Assembly (NCBI GenBank): GCA_029007865.1
Contig: JAQXIQ010000017.1
Location: forward strand, 1 to 37,566
DNA: 37,566 nt
Source: Bacillota bacterium
GTDB lineage: Bacteria > Bacillota > Clostridia > Christensenellales > QALW01
Direction: 5' to 3'
Translations under genes and position numbers: made by a program
Shown here: one piece after another, positions 9,201 to 18,040 of the stretch
Position numbering within the stretch: the first letter of the stretch is position 1
Layout: each line of letters starts with the position of its first letter
The notes under the pieces: model-generated
Told to the model about the DNA's origin: nothing
Databases searched by the model: none
What the model saw: only the letters and a program-made list of their open reading frames with translations

Positions 9201-10364
9201 TCAGTCAATTACGCGGCGTCCCCAGGAAAAAATATCGCGCCAGTAGTATTTGTTGATATCCGAAACGATAATCTTGCCCTCCATCGTTGAAGCATGAATA
9301 AACATTCCCTCGCCGATATATATACCGGCATGGTCACAGCGGTCGGAATCGTTGGGATTGGTATTGAAAAATACCAGATCTCCGCACTCCAGCTGAGCGA
9401 TTTTCTTAATTTTTTCACCGGTATTGCTGTACCCCTGATAATAAGCGGTACGCGGAAGCGTAAAACCGAAGTGTGCAAATACGGCGCGGGTAAAACCGGA
9501 ACAGTCATAAGCCTTGGGGCCAACGGCTCCCAGGACATAGGGCTTGCCCAGGAAAAGCTGACTGTAGACGGCAAGCTGCTGCTGCAAAGGCTCGCCCTCG
9601 GTATATAACGACGGCCCCTCGCTTCTGTCGGCGGAAGAATAAGCTGCCGGAACTGCAGAATCTCCGAACAGCGCCTCCAGAGTATCAATACAGGCCACTC
9701 CGGTGCATTCAATGCTGTTGTTTATCTGAAACGCCCGTACCGCCATGTATGTAACGCTGCCGTAGCTGCCGCTGGGCGCGCATTCGTAATAGCCAAGCTG
9801 AGCCAGGCGCTTTTGCAGAGCGGCAACATCGCTGCTCTCCTCCCCCCTGGCAAGGGAACGCCCCGGCGCGGTCATATCGGTGGAATAATCTGCGGACAGC
9901 GTGGTAATGCAGGAGGATTTAACATAGCCCTCGGCTCCCAGCAGAGTAAGACGGACCAGGCTCCAGCCGCTTTTTGAGCTTATGACAGCCACCTCGGTGC
10001 CTGCCGCAAGCTCCGCAAGCACCGTCCCGCGGGAAGATGCCTTGAGCCGCATCGGAGTATCTTTTTTAATGATTCCGGATTTTGACGCGGTTTTGCCGGA
10101 ATACAGCCCCAGCGCGGCAAGGGTGTCCAGCGTTATGGCTCCATCCTCATTCTCCGGGTCAAAAGCCGCAATCGCGGCGCGGGTTTCCCGGTCATATATA
10201 CCGCTGCACTCACCGCTATACAGACCCCGGCTCTTAAGAACCGATTGCACGGCGGCGATTTCGATGTTTTTATCCCCGGGCAGCATCACTCTTTCGGCCG
10301 CTGAAGCTCCTGCGGCGATAAACACCGTAAGTGCGGCAAGAACCGCACATATCAGTTTTTTCAT
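9201..10364 (-). CDS. secreted NlpC/P60 peptidase with SH3 and two peptidoglycan-binding domains
   Basis: This is an exported cell-wall hydrolase, probably a gamma-D-glutamyl-diamino acid endopeptidase acting on peptidoglycan stem peptides. Domains in order: signal peptide (1 to about 22), first peptidoglycan-binding domain (about 28-95), bacterial SH3 (about 97-155), second peptidoglycan-binding domain (about 170-235) and C-terminal NlpC/P60 (about 265-387). The catalytic set is intact: Cys288 in DCSGF, His345 in DHAGIYIG and His357 in FIHAS. The start at 10364 has GGAG 8 nt upstream and opens with MKKLICAVLAAL. It is monocistronic and converges on addA. Likely roles are wall turnover, cell separation or spore-related lysis; the sequence does not decide. 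Confidence 0.92.
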   Translation of the reverse strand: MKKLICAVLAALTVFIAAGASAAERVMLPGDKNIEIAAVQSVLKSRGLYSGECSGIYDRETRAAIAAFDPENEDGAITLDTLAALGLYSGKTASKSGIIKKDTPMRLKASSRGTVLAELAAGTEVAVISSKSGWSLVRLTLLGAEGYVKSSCITTLSADYSTDMTAPGRSLARGEESSDVAALQKRLAQLGYYECAPSGSYGSVTYMAVRAFQINNSIECTGVACIDTLEALFGDSAVPAAYSSADRSEGPSLYTEGEPLQQQLAVYSQLFLGKPYVLGAVGPKAYDCSGFTRAVFAHFGFTLPRTAYYQGYSNTGEKIKKIAQLECGDLVFFNTNPNDSDRCDHAGIYIGEGMFIHASTMEGKIIVSDINKYYWRDIFSWGRRVID

Positions 10365-10825
10365 ATCACAGTCTCCGTTCCGGGCACTGCAGTCATAAAA
10401 ATGCTATATAACATTCCGTCGTATGTAACCGAAGCGGCGCCGGCCTCCGCCGATGCTGCCCGTCCGGGATTTATTATATGCCTGCAATGCACTATGCTTG
10501 CCTGCCGCGCTTTTGCGCGGCAGCTCTTTATTCTTTTGCGCCGTACGGCACATTTTTTGTCGGATAAAACCCTTTGCAAATGCGCTTCTACACGCACTTC
10601 AAAATGCGTTTCAATGCGCAACGGAAAATATTATACATTATTTGAAAATGCCATTTCAAATCCGGTTTCGGGCGTATATCCTCAAAATACAGGCTCTTGC
10701 TCAATTTTACGCTGTATTTCTCCGTTTGTTACAAAAAGCCGATATGTTTTCAAAAAAACGAAATATTTTTGTAATATTTATCTGCTAATATTACGGCAGA
10801 TACCGTTAATACCGTATAATCGGTG
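10365..10825. other. intergenic region with two inverted repeats, no gene seen
   Basis: No convincing coding frame lies between the divergent NlpC/P60 and beta-propeller genes. Two structures stand out. A perfect 9-bp hairpin with a TTTT loop is at 10502-10523 (arms CTGCCGCGC and GCGCGGCAG), followed by T-rich sequence on the plus strand. A perfect 8-bp inverted repeat, ATTTGAAA (10640-10647) and TTTCAAAT (10654-10661), has a 6-nt centre like a dimeric operator. Neither can be assigned to a gene. Confidence 0.45.
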
Positions 10826-10854
10826 TTGTAATTACGGATCGGTTATGATAAAAT
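10826..10854 (+). promoter_or_regulatory. promoter of the beta-propeller lipoprotein gene
   Basis: TTGTAA (10826-10831), a 17-nt spacer and TAAAAT (10849-10854) with TGA just before it (extended -10). The leader would be about 70 nt. An additional TATAAT at 10815-10820 has only a poor -35. Confidence 0.65.
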
Positions 10855-10928
10855 AATAAGGTTAAGATATGTTCTGAGCGCCGCACGGCGGGAATTTATC
10901 AAATTCATGCAATAAAGAGGGACGGGAT

Positions 10929-12185
10929 TTGAGCGGCATATTAAAATACATACGGCTTATATCGGCAGCGGCACTGATATTCTGCGTGACCGCTGCAGCC
11001 TGCGTCTTTCCCTTGGCAGAACCTTCCGAGCCTCAGCCTCAGCCGTCGCCCTCGGCAACGGCAGACATAAATAACCCCGACATCTTTCTCGGCGACGAGG
11101 GCTGCGAAGCCTCGGCGGGAGGGCGCTTTGTGCTGACGGATGAATATCTGTATTATATCGACCCGGATGGCTCCATAAAAAGACAGCCTGCCGACGGCGG
11201 AGAAGCGGAGCTGCTGGTACCGGCCGGGGAGTACGCCTGCCTGAACGTCATGGGCGGTTATATCTATTATCTGGATAATACCTCCGGCATTTACCGCTGC
11301 GCCACGAATTCCGGAGAAGCGCAGAGGCTGTCTGCGTTAACGGCCGACAAGCTGTCCGTCCGCTCCGACGGGCTGTACTATCTGTGCGCGGGCGCCCTGT
11401 GGTATTGCTCGCTTCAGGGCGAGAGTGAACAGCTCATCTATGACGGCATAGAGGATTTTATTCTGTGCGGCGATTATGTTATAGCGGTGGCCGGCAATGA
11501 AAGCTACGGCTTTGACCTGTGGCCTTTGGGAGCCGATGAGCCGTTTGCGACGCAGGCGGCGCTTTATACCGTCAAAGACGGAACGGTATATGCCGAAACC
11601 AGCAGCGGCCTGTTCTGCTATGAAGGAGAGGATTTTGCACCCCGGCAGCTTCCCGGCAGCTTTGAGCTGCTGCCGGACGGCATCGCGGCCTGCGATGAGG
11701 GGATACTGTATTCTCCCCGAGGCACCGGCAAGGTTGTGCTCCGGGACATGATTACGGGCTTTGAGCAAACGGTGCTGGAGGATATAGATGAATTTTTTGT
11801 AGCAGGCGGGGACATAATATATCAAAAGGACGGCAGACTGTATGCCGCATGCTGCAACGGCTGGCAGCGACGGCTCTTAAGTGACGGCCTGCCGGGGAAA
11901 ATGCTGCTTTCCGCCCTGGAATGCAGCTCCGTCACTCTTAAATGCGATACCGATACCCTGCATCCCGGACAAAGCGCCACGGTCAGCGTATATATAGACG
12001 GCGCTCCCGCCTCTTTCCAACAGCTGATGCAGCTTTCCTGCTACATAAAGGACAATACCGTGCTTACGGTCTCGCCCAGGAACGACGGGCTGTGCATATA
12101 TGCCGCCGGCAAAGGCGAAACGGTGCTGCGCGTATCAACGGCCCAGAAAAATGTTTTTGCGGAGCTGCTCCTGCGCGTCGAATGA
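10929..12185 (+). CDS. lipoprotein with beta-propeller-like repeats and an Ig-like C-terminus
   Basis: This is a 418-residue exported protein of unknown function. The start is a TTG with AGAGG 8 nt upstream; no ATG gives a better signal peptide. Residues 1-25 are a hydrophobic signal sequence ending VTAAACVF, a near-lipobox, so the Cys is a likely lipid anchor. A Pro/Ser-rich linker follows. Residues of about 55-310 carry repeated blades of the type YLYYIDPDG, GYIYYLDN, DGLYYLCAG and GIYRC, as in DUF5050-type beta-propellers of Clostridia. The last 90 residues (from about ECSSVTLKC) resemble a bacterial Ig-like (Big2) module. It is followed 43 nt later by a small membrane protein in the same transcript. 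Confidence 0.75.
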   Translation: MSGILKYIRLISAAALIFCVTAAACVFPLAEPSEPQPQPSPSATADINNPDIFLGDEGCEASAGGRFVLTDEYLYYIDPDGSIKRQPADGGEAELLVPAGEYACLNVMGGYIYYLDNTSGIYRCATNSGEAQRLSALTADKLSVRSDGLYYLCAGALWYCSLQGESEQLIYDGIEDFILCGDYVIAVAGNESYGFDLWPLGADEPFATQAALYTVKDGTVYAETSSGLFCYEGEDFAPRQLPGSFELLPDGIAACDEGILYSPRGTGKVVLRDMITGFEQTVLEDIDEFFVAGGDIIYQKDGRLYAACCNGWQRRLLSDGLPGKMLLSALECSSVTLKCDTDTLHPGQSATVSVYIDGAPASFQQLMQLSCYIKDNTVLTVSPRNDGLCIYAAGKGETVLRVSTAQKNVFAELLLRVE

Positions 12186-12228
12186 GGGTCGGTGGCGGTC
12201 TTGTCCCTTAAAGGAAAGGACGGTCGCC

Positions 12229-12453
12229 GTGTCCCAGATTACAACGGTCAAAATCAGCTCATGCTTCTGGTGTGTATTTTTCTCTCTGTTTCCGGTGGTC
12301 GGACTTGCGTATCTGACAGTAAAGGCCTCATCCTCAAAGGATCCAAACATCAAAAATCTGTCAAAAGCTCTGCTTTTGCTCAGGGCCGCCGTGCTTGTGC
12401 TGGGAACCGTATCGGCTCTGGGAGCGGTATGGCTGCTTGACGCTCTTATATGA
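12229..12453 (+). CDS. small two-helix membrane protein
   Basis: I do not recognise this 74-residue protein. It starts at a GTG with AAAGGA 8 nt upstream; the frame is open further upstream but has no other start with a ribosome site. Two hydrophobic segments (about residues 11-30, CFWCVFFSLFPVVGLAYL, and about 48-72) flank a Lys/Asp/Ser loop (KASSSKDPNIKNLSK). It lies 43 nt after the beta-propeller lipoprotein and is closed by a terminator at 12479-12502, so the two are probably co-transcribed and may act together at the membrane. Confidence 0.65.
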   Translation: MSQITTVKISSCFWCVFFSLFPVVGLAYLTVKASSSKDPNIKNLSKALLLLRAAVLVLGTVSALGAVWLLDALI

Positions 12454-12478
12454 TTACGCAGTTTTTCAAATGCCTCCC

Positions 12479-12502
12479 CCGACGCGTGTGCGCCGGTTTT
12501 TT
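12479..12502 (+). terminator. terminator of the lipoprotein/membrane-protein operon
   Basis: A 7-bp stem with one mismatch (12479-12485 with 12490-12496) and a 4-nt loop is followed by TTTTTT (12497-12502), 26 nt after the stop codon. Confidence 0.75.
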
Positions 12503-12646
12503 GTTATTCTTTCCCGCAGCAATTTCGGCGGCAAATAGCGCCGCTCCGGCGGCAGGTCAGGGATAATCGTCTTTTCTTTGGTCAATACTAACGGCAAGGC
12601 CTCCATTGTATGCGCCTTAAAAACGCGGAGAAAGGACGTGGACACC

Positions 12647-12829
12647 GTGAACGAGGATATTTTCGGTCTGCCGGTTCCGGATGCTTTGCTGGAATTGCTT
12701 GCCCATGACGGAGCCCGGGAACGCTTTTTGGCCATGACACTGCCTCAGCGCAAAGCCATAGTATCCGGAGCAAAAGGCATGTTCCCGGATGAAATGCGCA
12801 CGTACTTTGAAAGAATGCTGATGAACTGA
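12647..12829 (+). CDS. small hypothetical protein
   Basis: This is a 60-residue soluble, acidic to neutral helical protein without a signal peptide; the family is not recognised. Two GTG starts compete: 12647 (AAAGGA 10 nt upstream) and 12638 (GGAG 7 nt upstream), and the frame opens at a TTG at 12578. The sequence from NEDIFGLPVPDALLELL onward looks structured, with a terminal helix ending FERMLMN. The segment FLAMTLPQRKAIVSGAKGM loosely resembles the C-terminal helices of YdeI-like proteins, but this is only an impression. A strong terminator follows within 25 nt, which supports a real transcript. Confidence 0.6.
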   Translation: MNEDIFGLPVPDALLELLAHDGARERFLAMTLPQRKAIVSGAKGMFPDEMRTYFERMLMN

Positions 12830-12849
12830 CCATCCATGCTCCGCACAAC

Positions 12850-12877
12850 GCCGCCCCGCGCTGAACGGGGCGGCTTT
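12850..12877 (+). terminator. intrinsic terminator of the small hypothetical gene
   Basis: A 9-bp perfect GC stem, GCCGCCCCG (12850-12858) with CGGGGCGGC (12866-12874), has a 7-nt loop and is followed by TTT. A second, weaker hairpin (12901-12940) with TCTTTTTT after it may back it up. Confidence 0.8.
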
Positions 12878-12971
12878 CCTGCTGTATGCGCGGCAAATGC
12901 CCCTCCTGACTCCCGCGCCCCGGATTACCCGCAGGAAGGGTCTTTTTTGCGTTTATATTTCCGTTTATATA

Positions 12972-13000
12972 TTGTGTTTTTTGCCCGTTTGTGATATCCT
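12972..13000 (+). promoter_or_regulatory. possible promoter of the ferredoxin-type aldo/keto reductase
   Basis: TTGTGT (12972-12977), a 17-nt spacer and TATCCT (12995-13000) with TGA before the hexamer. The match is modest; it is supported by position and by the terminators just upstream. Confidence 0.4.
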
Positions 13001-13043
13001 AATAGGAAGATCGGACTGTCATGCCGACAGCGGACAATTATTA

Positions 13044-13066
13044 CCGCAGTCCGGGACGGACTGCGG
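13044..13066 (+). promoter_or_regulatory. leader hairpin upstream of the aldo/keto reductase
   Basis: CCGCAGTCCG (13044-13053) and CGGACTGCGG (13057-13066) form a perfect 10-bp stem with a 3-nt loop. It ends about 9 nt before the AAAGGAG ribosome site and is not followed by a T-run. It may stabilise the mRNA or control access to the ribosome site. Confidence 0.55.
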
Positions 13067-13091
13067 ATACGGATAAAGGAGAATTATTAAA

Positions 13092-14204
13092 ATGGATAGT
13101 GCACATTCTTTCGGTGATATTCCTCTGCTGGGCTTCGGCGCCATGCGTCTGCCCTGCGGCGAAAACGGCGAAATCGACCAACAGCAGGTAAACGCAATGG
13201 TGGACGAATATCTTGCCGCAGGCTTCAAATATTTTGACACCGCATATTACTACCATAATGTATGCAGCGAGGGCGCACTGAAAAAGGCCCTGTCCGACAG
13301 ATACGACAGGAACGCGTTTCTGCTTGCGGATAAAATGCCCCTTACCATAATAAAAACGCACGAGGATTATCTGCCCGTGTTCAACGCACAGCTGGAGCGT
13401 GCCGGCGTAGAATGGTTTGATTTTTATCTTTTACATAACATAACCCGGGAGCAGATAGCCCTTACCGAGCAGAAGGGCGGCTTTGAGTTTGTCCGGCGCA
13501 TGAAAGAGGAGGGCAGAATACGCCACATCGGCCTTTCCACGCACGACACCGCAGAAGCGCTGGACGGCATACTCACCCGTCACCCGGAGATAGAATTCGT
13601 GCAGCTTCAGATAAACTATCTGGACTGGGAGAATGAATCCGTACAGTCCCGCCTTTGCTATGAGACCGCACGCAGACACGGCAAGCCCGTTATAGTGATG
13701 GAGCCCGTACGCGGAGGAGCGCTTGCCCAGATACCTCAGCAGGCGCGGCAAATGCAGCTGGAGCTGAACCCGGACGCGTCTGCGGCCAGCTATGCCATAC
13801 GGTTTGCGGCATCGCTTGAGGGAGTATTCATGGTGCTCAGCGGAATGAGCAATATGGAGCAGCTCAGGGACAATATAAGCTATATGAAAAACTTTGTCCC
13901 GCTTTCCGAAGCGGAAAAGTCCATGCTTTTCCGTGCAAAGGATATAATCCTGCAAAGCATGCTGGTGCCGTGTACCGGATGCCGCTACTGTACCGACGGC
14001 TGTCCCATGGGAATAAATATTCCGGCGCTTTTTGCCGCGGTAAACGAATGCCGGCTGTCCCCTCTTGCCGACTATGCGGCGCTGTACGACAAGGCATGCG
14101 AGCGTCACGGTCAGCCCAAGGACTGCATAGGCTGCGCTCAGTGCGAAAGGGTATGCCCTCAGCACATAAACATAATACAGCAGCTTCAGGGAATAAGAAG
14201 ATAA
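13092..14204 (+). CDS. aldo/keto reductase with C-terminal 2x[4Fe-4S] domain
   Basis: This is a 370-residue oxidoreductase of the clostridial class that joins an aldo/keto reductase barrel to a ferredoxin-like tail; the physiological substrate is unknown. The catalytic tetrad is visible: Asp49, Tyr54 (FDTAYYY), Lys81 (ADKMP) and His115 (LLHN). The tail holds two cluster motifs: Cys294, 297, 300, 304 (CTGCRYCTDGCP) and Cys345, 348, 351, 355 (CIGCAQCERVCP). The clusters suggest electrons from ferredoxin rather than only NAD(P)H, which is an inference. The ATG at 13092 has AAAGGAG 10 nt upstream. The leader hairpin at 13044-13066 is unusual. The gene ends 58 nt before phoH. Confidence 0.9.
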   Translation: MDSAHSFGDIPLLGFGAMRLPCGENGEIDQQQVNAMVDEYLAAGFKYFDTAYYYHNVCSEGALKKALSDRYDRNAFLLADKMPLTIIKTHEDYLPVFNAQLERAGVEWFDFYLLHNITREQIALTEQKGGFEFVRRMKEEGRIRHIGLSTHDTAEALDGILTRHPEIEFVQLQINYLDWENESVQSRLCYETARRHGKPVIVMEPVRGGALAQIPQQARQMQLELNPDASAASYAIRFAASLEGVFMVLSGMSNMEQLRDNISYMKNFVPLSEAEKSMLFRAKDIILQSMLVPCTGCRYCTDGCPMGINIPALFAAVNECRLSPLADYAALYDKACERHGQPKDCIGCAQCERVCPQHINIIQQLQGIRR

Positions 14205-14262
14205 TCCAAAACATATAACGGCATTTTTTGATATGATATTACCGATGCCGTAAGGAAGAGCT

Positions 14263-15249
14263 ATGGAAGAAAAGCAGTTGTTTCTGGAAATAAGCGATCC
14301 GGACATACTGCCCGAGCTATTCGGGCAGCGGGACGAAAATATCGGAGTAATACAGGACGAAACAGGCGTGCATATAGCCATGCGCGGCGGAAGCATAAGC
14401 ATTACGGGGGACCAGGACAAGGCCGAGATTGCGCTTACCGTGCTGAAGCGTCTGATGATGCTGCTGGCCAAGCGCGAAAAGATAGACAAGACCCGCATAC
14501 GCTATGCCATAGAGCTTGCCGCCGAGGGCAGGGATGAGCTGATAGACCAGATTATGAGCGACATCGTGGCCATCACCTACCGCGGCAAGCAGATAAGGGC
14601 AAAAACCATGGGGCAAAGCCGGTATGTAAACGCCATGAAAAACAACACCGTTGTCTTCGGGGTGGGCCCGGCAGGCACGGGCAAGACGTACCTGGCCATG
14701 GCTATGGCGGTAATGGCCTTCAAAAACAAGGAGGTCTCCCGTATTATACTCACCCGTCCGGCCGTGGAGGCAGGAGAAAAGCTGGGCTTTTTACCCGGAG
14801 ACCTGCAGCACAAGGTGGACCCCTACCTCCGCCCTCTTTATGACGCCATATACGAAATGATGGGGCCGGAGGCTTATGCGCGGCTTGCGGAACGCGGCGC
14901 AATCGAGGTGGCGCCCCTTGCATATATGCGCGGCCGCACTCTGTCTGACGCGTATATTATCCTGGACGAGGCACAGAACACCACAAACGAGCAGATGAAG
15001 ATGTTTCTCACCCGTCTGGGAGAGGGTTCAAAAGCGGTTATAACCGGAGACCTGACCCAGATAGATCTGCCTCCCGGAAAGGTCAGCGGGCTTAAACGCG
15101 CCGTAACCGTCCTGGAGGGGATAAAGGATATAAGTATATGTCATTTTTCGCACAAGGATGTGGTACGCCACGAGCTTGTGCAGAGCATAATAAAGGCTTA
15201 TGAAAGCTATGATAAAAAGCATTCTCCCCAACCGTCCGGCAGCGCTTGA
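14263..15249 (+). CDS. phoH: PhoH-like ATPase
   Basis: This is a P-loop ATPase of the PhoH family, thought to act in RNA metabolism or ribosome biogenesis alongside YbeY; its exact activity is not settled. It has an N-terminal KH-like region (about 1-100), Walker A GPAGTGKT at 135-142 and Walker B with DEAQN at 235-239. The length of 328 residues is typical. The ATG at 14263 follows AAGGAAG. It heads the conserved Bacillota block phoH-pgpH-ybeY-cdd, with 84 nt before pgpH. Confidence 0.93.
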   Translation: MEEKQLFLEISDPDILPELFGQRDENIGVIQDETGVHIAMRGGSISITGDQDKAEIALTVLKRLMMLLAKREKIDKTRIRYAIELAAEGRDELIDQIMSDIVAITYRGKQIRAKTMGQSRYVNAMKNNTVVFGVGPAGTGKTYLAMAMAVMAFKNKEVSRIILTRPAVEAGEKLGFLPGDLQHKVDPYLRPLYDAIYEMMGPEAYARLAERGAIEVAPLAYMRGRTLSDAYIILDEAQNTTNEQMKMFLTRLGEGSKAVITGDLTQIDLPPGKVSGLKRAVTVLEGIKDISICHFSHKDVVRHELVQSIIKAYESYDKKHSPQPSGSA

Positions 15250-15333
15250 CAGATCCGCCGGGCATAACGGCAAACAGTATATTTTGCGGAAAGGAGCGCT
15301 CCGCACAGCATTCGGAGCAGGCATTGACATTAA

Positions 15334-17565
15334 ATGAAAAATAAAAATGAGACCCGGGCACAGAAAACACCGGGAATGCGCCGCAACGATACGGAAAGTG
15401 CCGGAATACGCGTTAAAAGAGAGCGCAGCAACAAGATAAAGTGCGTCGTTTACGGGCTGCTCTGCTTTGGCCTGGTGCTTTTTATAATGCTGGACACCGT
15501 AACGCCGCAAAAGTACAGCATTGAAGCCGGGGAGGTATCCAAAAGCACCATTGTGGCCACAAAGGACATAATGGACACCGTCAGTCTGGACGCCGCAAAG
15601 AAGGTTGCGCGCGATTCGGTCAGCACCGTTTACCGTATAGACGAAGAGGCGCGGGTAAACGTTATCAATGCGGTTGCCGACGATTTTTCCAAGGTGGAGG
15701 ACGCCCGCAAGCAGGCTGTCAACAAGAAAAACGAGTGGCTGTTAGAGCATCCGGGCACCGATTACCAGTTTGAGGACGCATATATTAACCTGCTGACAGG
15801 CAATCTGCCGGTAAGCTGCTCGGAAAGCGAAATGCTTGTTATAGTCAACACACCGCCTCAGGATATAGAAAGCATAGCCGCCTTTATCAAAACAAAGATC
15901 AGCTCCGTAATGATAATGGGCCTCAGCGAGGAAACCCTTATATCCGAGCGCAGCGCCATTGTAGCATCCATGAACACGGAATACTCGGCCGTAAGCGGTG
16001 AACTGCGGCTTATTGCGCGGCGCATACTGGAAAAGGAGCTTGTGGCAAACTATGCCCCGGATGAGGCCGCTACCGAAGCGGCCCGACTGGAAGCGGAAAA
16101 CGCCGTAGACGAGTCGGACTATCTGTATAAAAAAGGTCAGAACATTGTGGTAAGCGGCGAGCTGGTAACCGCGGCACAGGTAGCCATGCTGGAGCAGCTG
16201 GGGATGCTGGACAACAACAATATCGATATCAAGCTGTACCTGGGCGCAGGCCTGCTTGTCCTTACGGTACTGCTCATCGTGGCCTTTTATATAGCCGTAT
16301 ATGAGCCTCAGATGGTGCAGACTCCTAAAAAAGTGCTGATGCTGGCAATACTGATTGTGCTGTCTGTGCTTTATTCCTCTCTGGTCTATCCCTATCAGCC
16401 CGGGCTTGCCCAGATAGCCATAAGCACTATACTGATCGCCGTACTGCTGAAACCGCGGGTGGCGTTGGTAAGCAATCTTGCCCTTTCCGTAATACTGGGC
16501 GTGCTGGCTACGCAGTCGTCGGAGCTGGTGGAGAGCAGCACCATAAGCACCATGGTGGTATCCCTTATTGCGGGCACCGCCGCGGTATACCTTTGCAAAA
16601 AGCCCATGCACAGGATGCGCATAATGCTGGCCGGGCTTACGGTAGGGCTCACGGGCGGGCTGGCCAGTATTTTTACAGGTCTGGTTCTCTCCAGCGAAAT
16701 AAAAACGGTTTTCATAAACTCCTTATGGCCGGTGCTGGGCGGAGTAATCAGCTCTGTACTGTGCATTGGCACTCTCCCGGTATGGGAAGCCGTATTTGAT
16801 ATTCTGACACCGACAAAGCTGCTTGAGATAACCAACCCCAATCAGCCGCTGCTACGCAGGCTGGCAATTGAAGCACCGGGCACGCATCACCACAGCATAG
16901 TGGTAGCCAACCTTGCAGAGAGCGGAGCACAGGCGATAGGCGCCAACACCATGCTTACACGTGCGGGAGCGTATTATCACGATATCGGCAAGCTCGCCTC
17001 ACCGGAAGCCTATACCGAAAACCAGAACGATAAGCTCAAAAGCTTTCACTCCATGCTGCTGCCTTCGGAAAGCGCGGCAATTATAAAAGCGCACCCGACC
17101 GAGGGCTGCGAGCTGGCCGTAAAGCATAAGCTTCCCAAGGAGATATGCGATATCATACAGGAGCATCACGGCACCACCGTCATCAGCTATTTCTATGCCA
17201 AGGCACTGGAGGAGTTTGACAATGTGGACCGCGCCGATTATATGTATCCCGGTCCCAAGCCCCACAGCAAGGAAACCGCAATAATAATGCTGGCGGACAG
17301 CGTAGAAGCCGCAGTCAGGTCGCTGCCGGATAAATCTCCGGAGAGCGTGCGCGCAAAGATAGACCAGATAATCAGCGACCGTATTGCAGACGGGCAGTTT
17401 GACGAATGCAGCATTTCCATGCTGGAGCTGCATAAGATAGCGGCGGAATTCACCCAGTCGCTCAGCGGCGTGCACCACCAGCGTATCGAATATCCCGATC
17501 TTAAACAGGCTCTTAAGGACAACAGGGAAAGAGAAGAAGCTAATGAAAACCGAACTGATAAATGA
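15334..17565 (+). CDS. pgpH: 7TM-HD cyclic-di-AMP phosphodiesterase PgpH (YqfF family)
   Basis: This is an integral membrane protein expected to hydrolyse c-di-AMP on its cytoplasmic HD domain. Order: one N-terminal helix (about 30-52), a large extracytoplasmic 7TMR-HDED domain (about 53-300), seven membrane helices (about 305-490) and an HD domain (about 510-720). Metal ligands appear in THHHS, His549-Asp550 (YYHDIGK) and QEHHGTT. The 743-residue length fits the family. The ATG at 15334 is the first in frame (a TAA precedes it) but its GGAG is 16 nt away, so translation may be weak or coupled. Its end overlaps ybeY by 23 nt. Confidence 0.9.
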   Translation: MKNKNETRAQKTPGMRRNDTESAGIRVKRERSNKIKCVVYGLLCFGLVLFIMLDTVTPQKYSIEAGEVSKSTIVATKDIMDTVSLDAAKKVARDSVSTVYRIDEEARVNVINAVADDFSKVEDARKQAVNKKNEWLLEHPGTDYQFEDAYINLLTGNLPVSCSESEMLVIVNTPPQDIESIAAFIKTKISSVMIMGLSEETLISERSAIVASMNTEYSAVSGELRLIARRILEKELVANYAPDEAATEAARLEAENAVDESDYLYKKGQNIVVSGELVTAAQVAMLEQLGMLDNNNIDIKLYLGAGLLVLTVLLIVAFYIAVYEPQMVQTPKKVLMLAILIVLSVLYSSLVYPYQPGLAQIAISTILIAVLLKPRVALVSNLALSVILGVLATQSSELVESSTISTMVVSLIAGTAAVYLCKKPMHRMRIMLAGLTVGLTGGLASIFTGLVLSSEIKTVFINSLWPVLGGVISSVLCIGTLPVWEAVFDILTPTKLLEITNPNQPLLRRLAIEAPGTHHHSIVVANLAESGAQAIGANTMLTRAGAYYHDIGKLASPEAYTENQNDKLKSFHSMLLPSESAAIIKAHPTEGCELAVKHKLPKEICDIIQEHHGTTVISYFYAKALEEFDNVDRADYMYPGPKPHSKETAIIMLADSVEAAVRSLPDKSPESVRAKIDQIISDRIADGQFDECSISMLELHKIAAEFTQSLSGVHHQRIEYPDLKQALKDNREREEANENRTDK

Positions 17566-18040
17566 AACCGATTTTAACGACGAACACATGATACGGCGCA
17601 TGATAGGCGCCGCCGAATATGCCGCCGGCATTATAACGGGTACCGATGCTCTGGAAATAGGTCTGACCCTGACCTCTGCGGAGAATATACGCAGTCTCAA
17701 CAGGGAATACCGCGGCGTGGACTCGGTAACCGACGTGCTGTCCTTTCCGCTATCGGAGTTTGAACGGGGCTCCGAGGGCATACTGCCAACCGACCGCAGC
17801 GACATAACTAATCCGGATACCGGAAACACTATGCTGGGCGATATTGTAATCAATATGGAGCGGGTGTTTCAGCAGGCCCTGGAGTACGGCCACAGCGCCG
17901 AACGCGAGGCTTGCTACCTGTGCGTACACTCCGTGCTTCATCTCCTTGGCTGGGACCACGAGGACGAGGTGCAAAGGGCGGATATGCGCAGACATGAGGA
18001 GGAGATCATGAATGGATACGGTCTTGCAAGAGCTGATTGA
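17543..18040 (+). CDS. ybeY: endoribonuclease YbeY / rRNA maturation factor
   Basis: YbeY is a zinc endoribonuclease for 16S rRNA 3'-end maturation and ribosome quality control. The diagnostic HxxxHxxxxxH motif is His129, His133 and His139 (HSVLHLLGWDH). It has 165 residues, a normal length. It starts 23 nt inside pgpH and its own end overlaps cdd by 29 nt, so the three are translationally linked. In B. subtilis dgkA lies between ybeY and cdd; here it is missing. Confidence 0.95.
   Translation: MKTELINETDFNDEHMIRRMIGAAEYAAGIITGTDALEIGLTLTSAENIRSLNREYRGVDSVTDVLSFPLSEFERGSEGILPTDRSDITNPDTGNTMLGDIVINMERVFQQALEYGHSAEREACYLCVHSVLHLLGWDHEDEVQRADMRRHEEEIMNGYGLARAD

Noticed and set aside
12192-12440. 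82-residue plus-strand frame overlapping the small membrane protein
   Set aside because: Another frame (12229-12453) has a better ribosome site and a coherent two-helix product; this one has neither.
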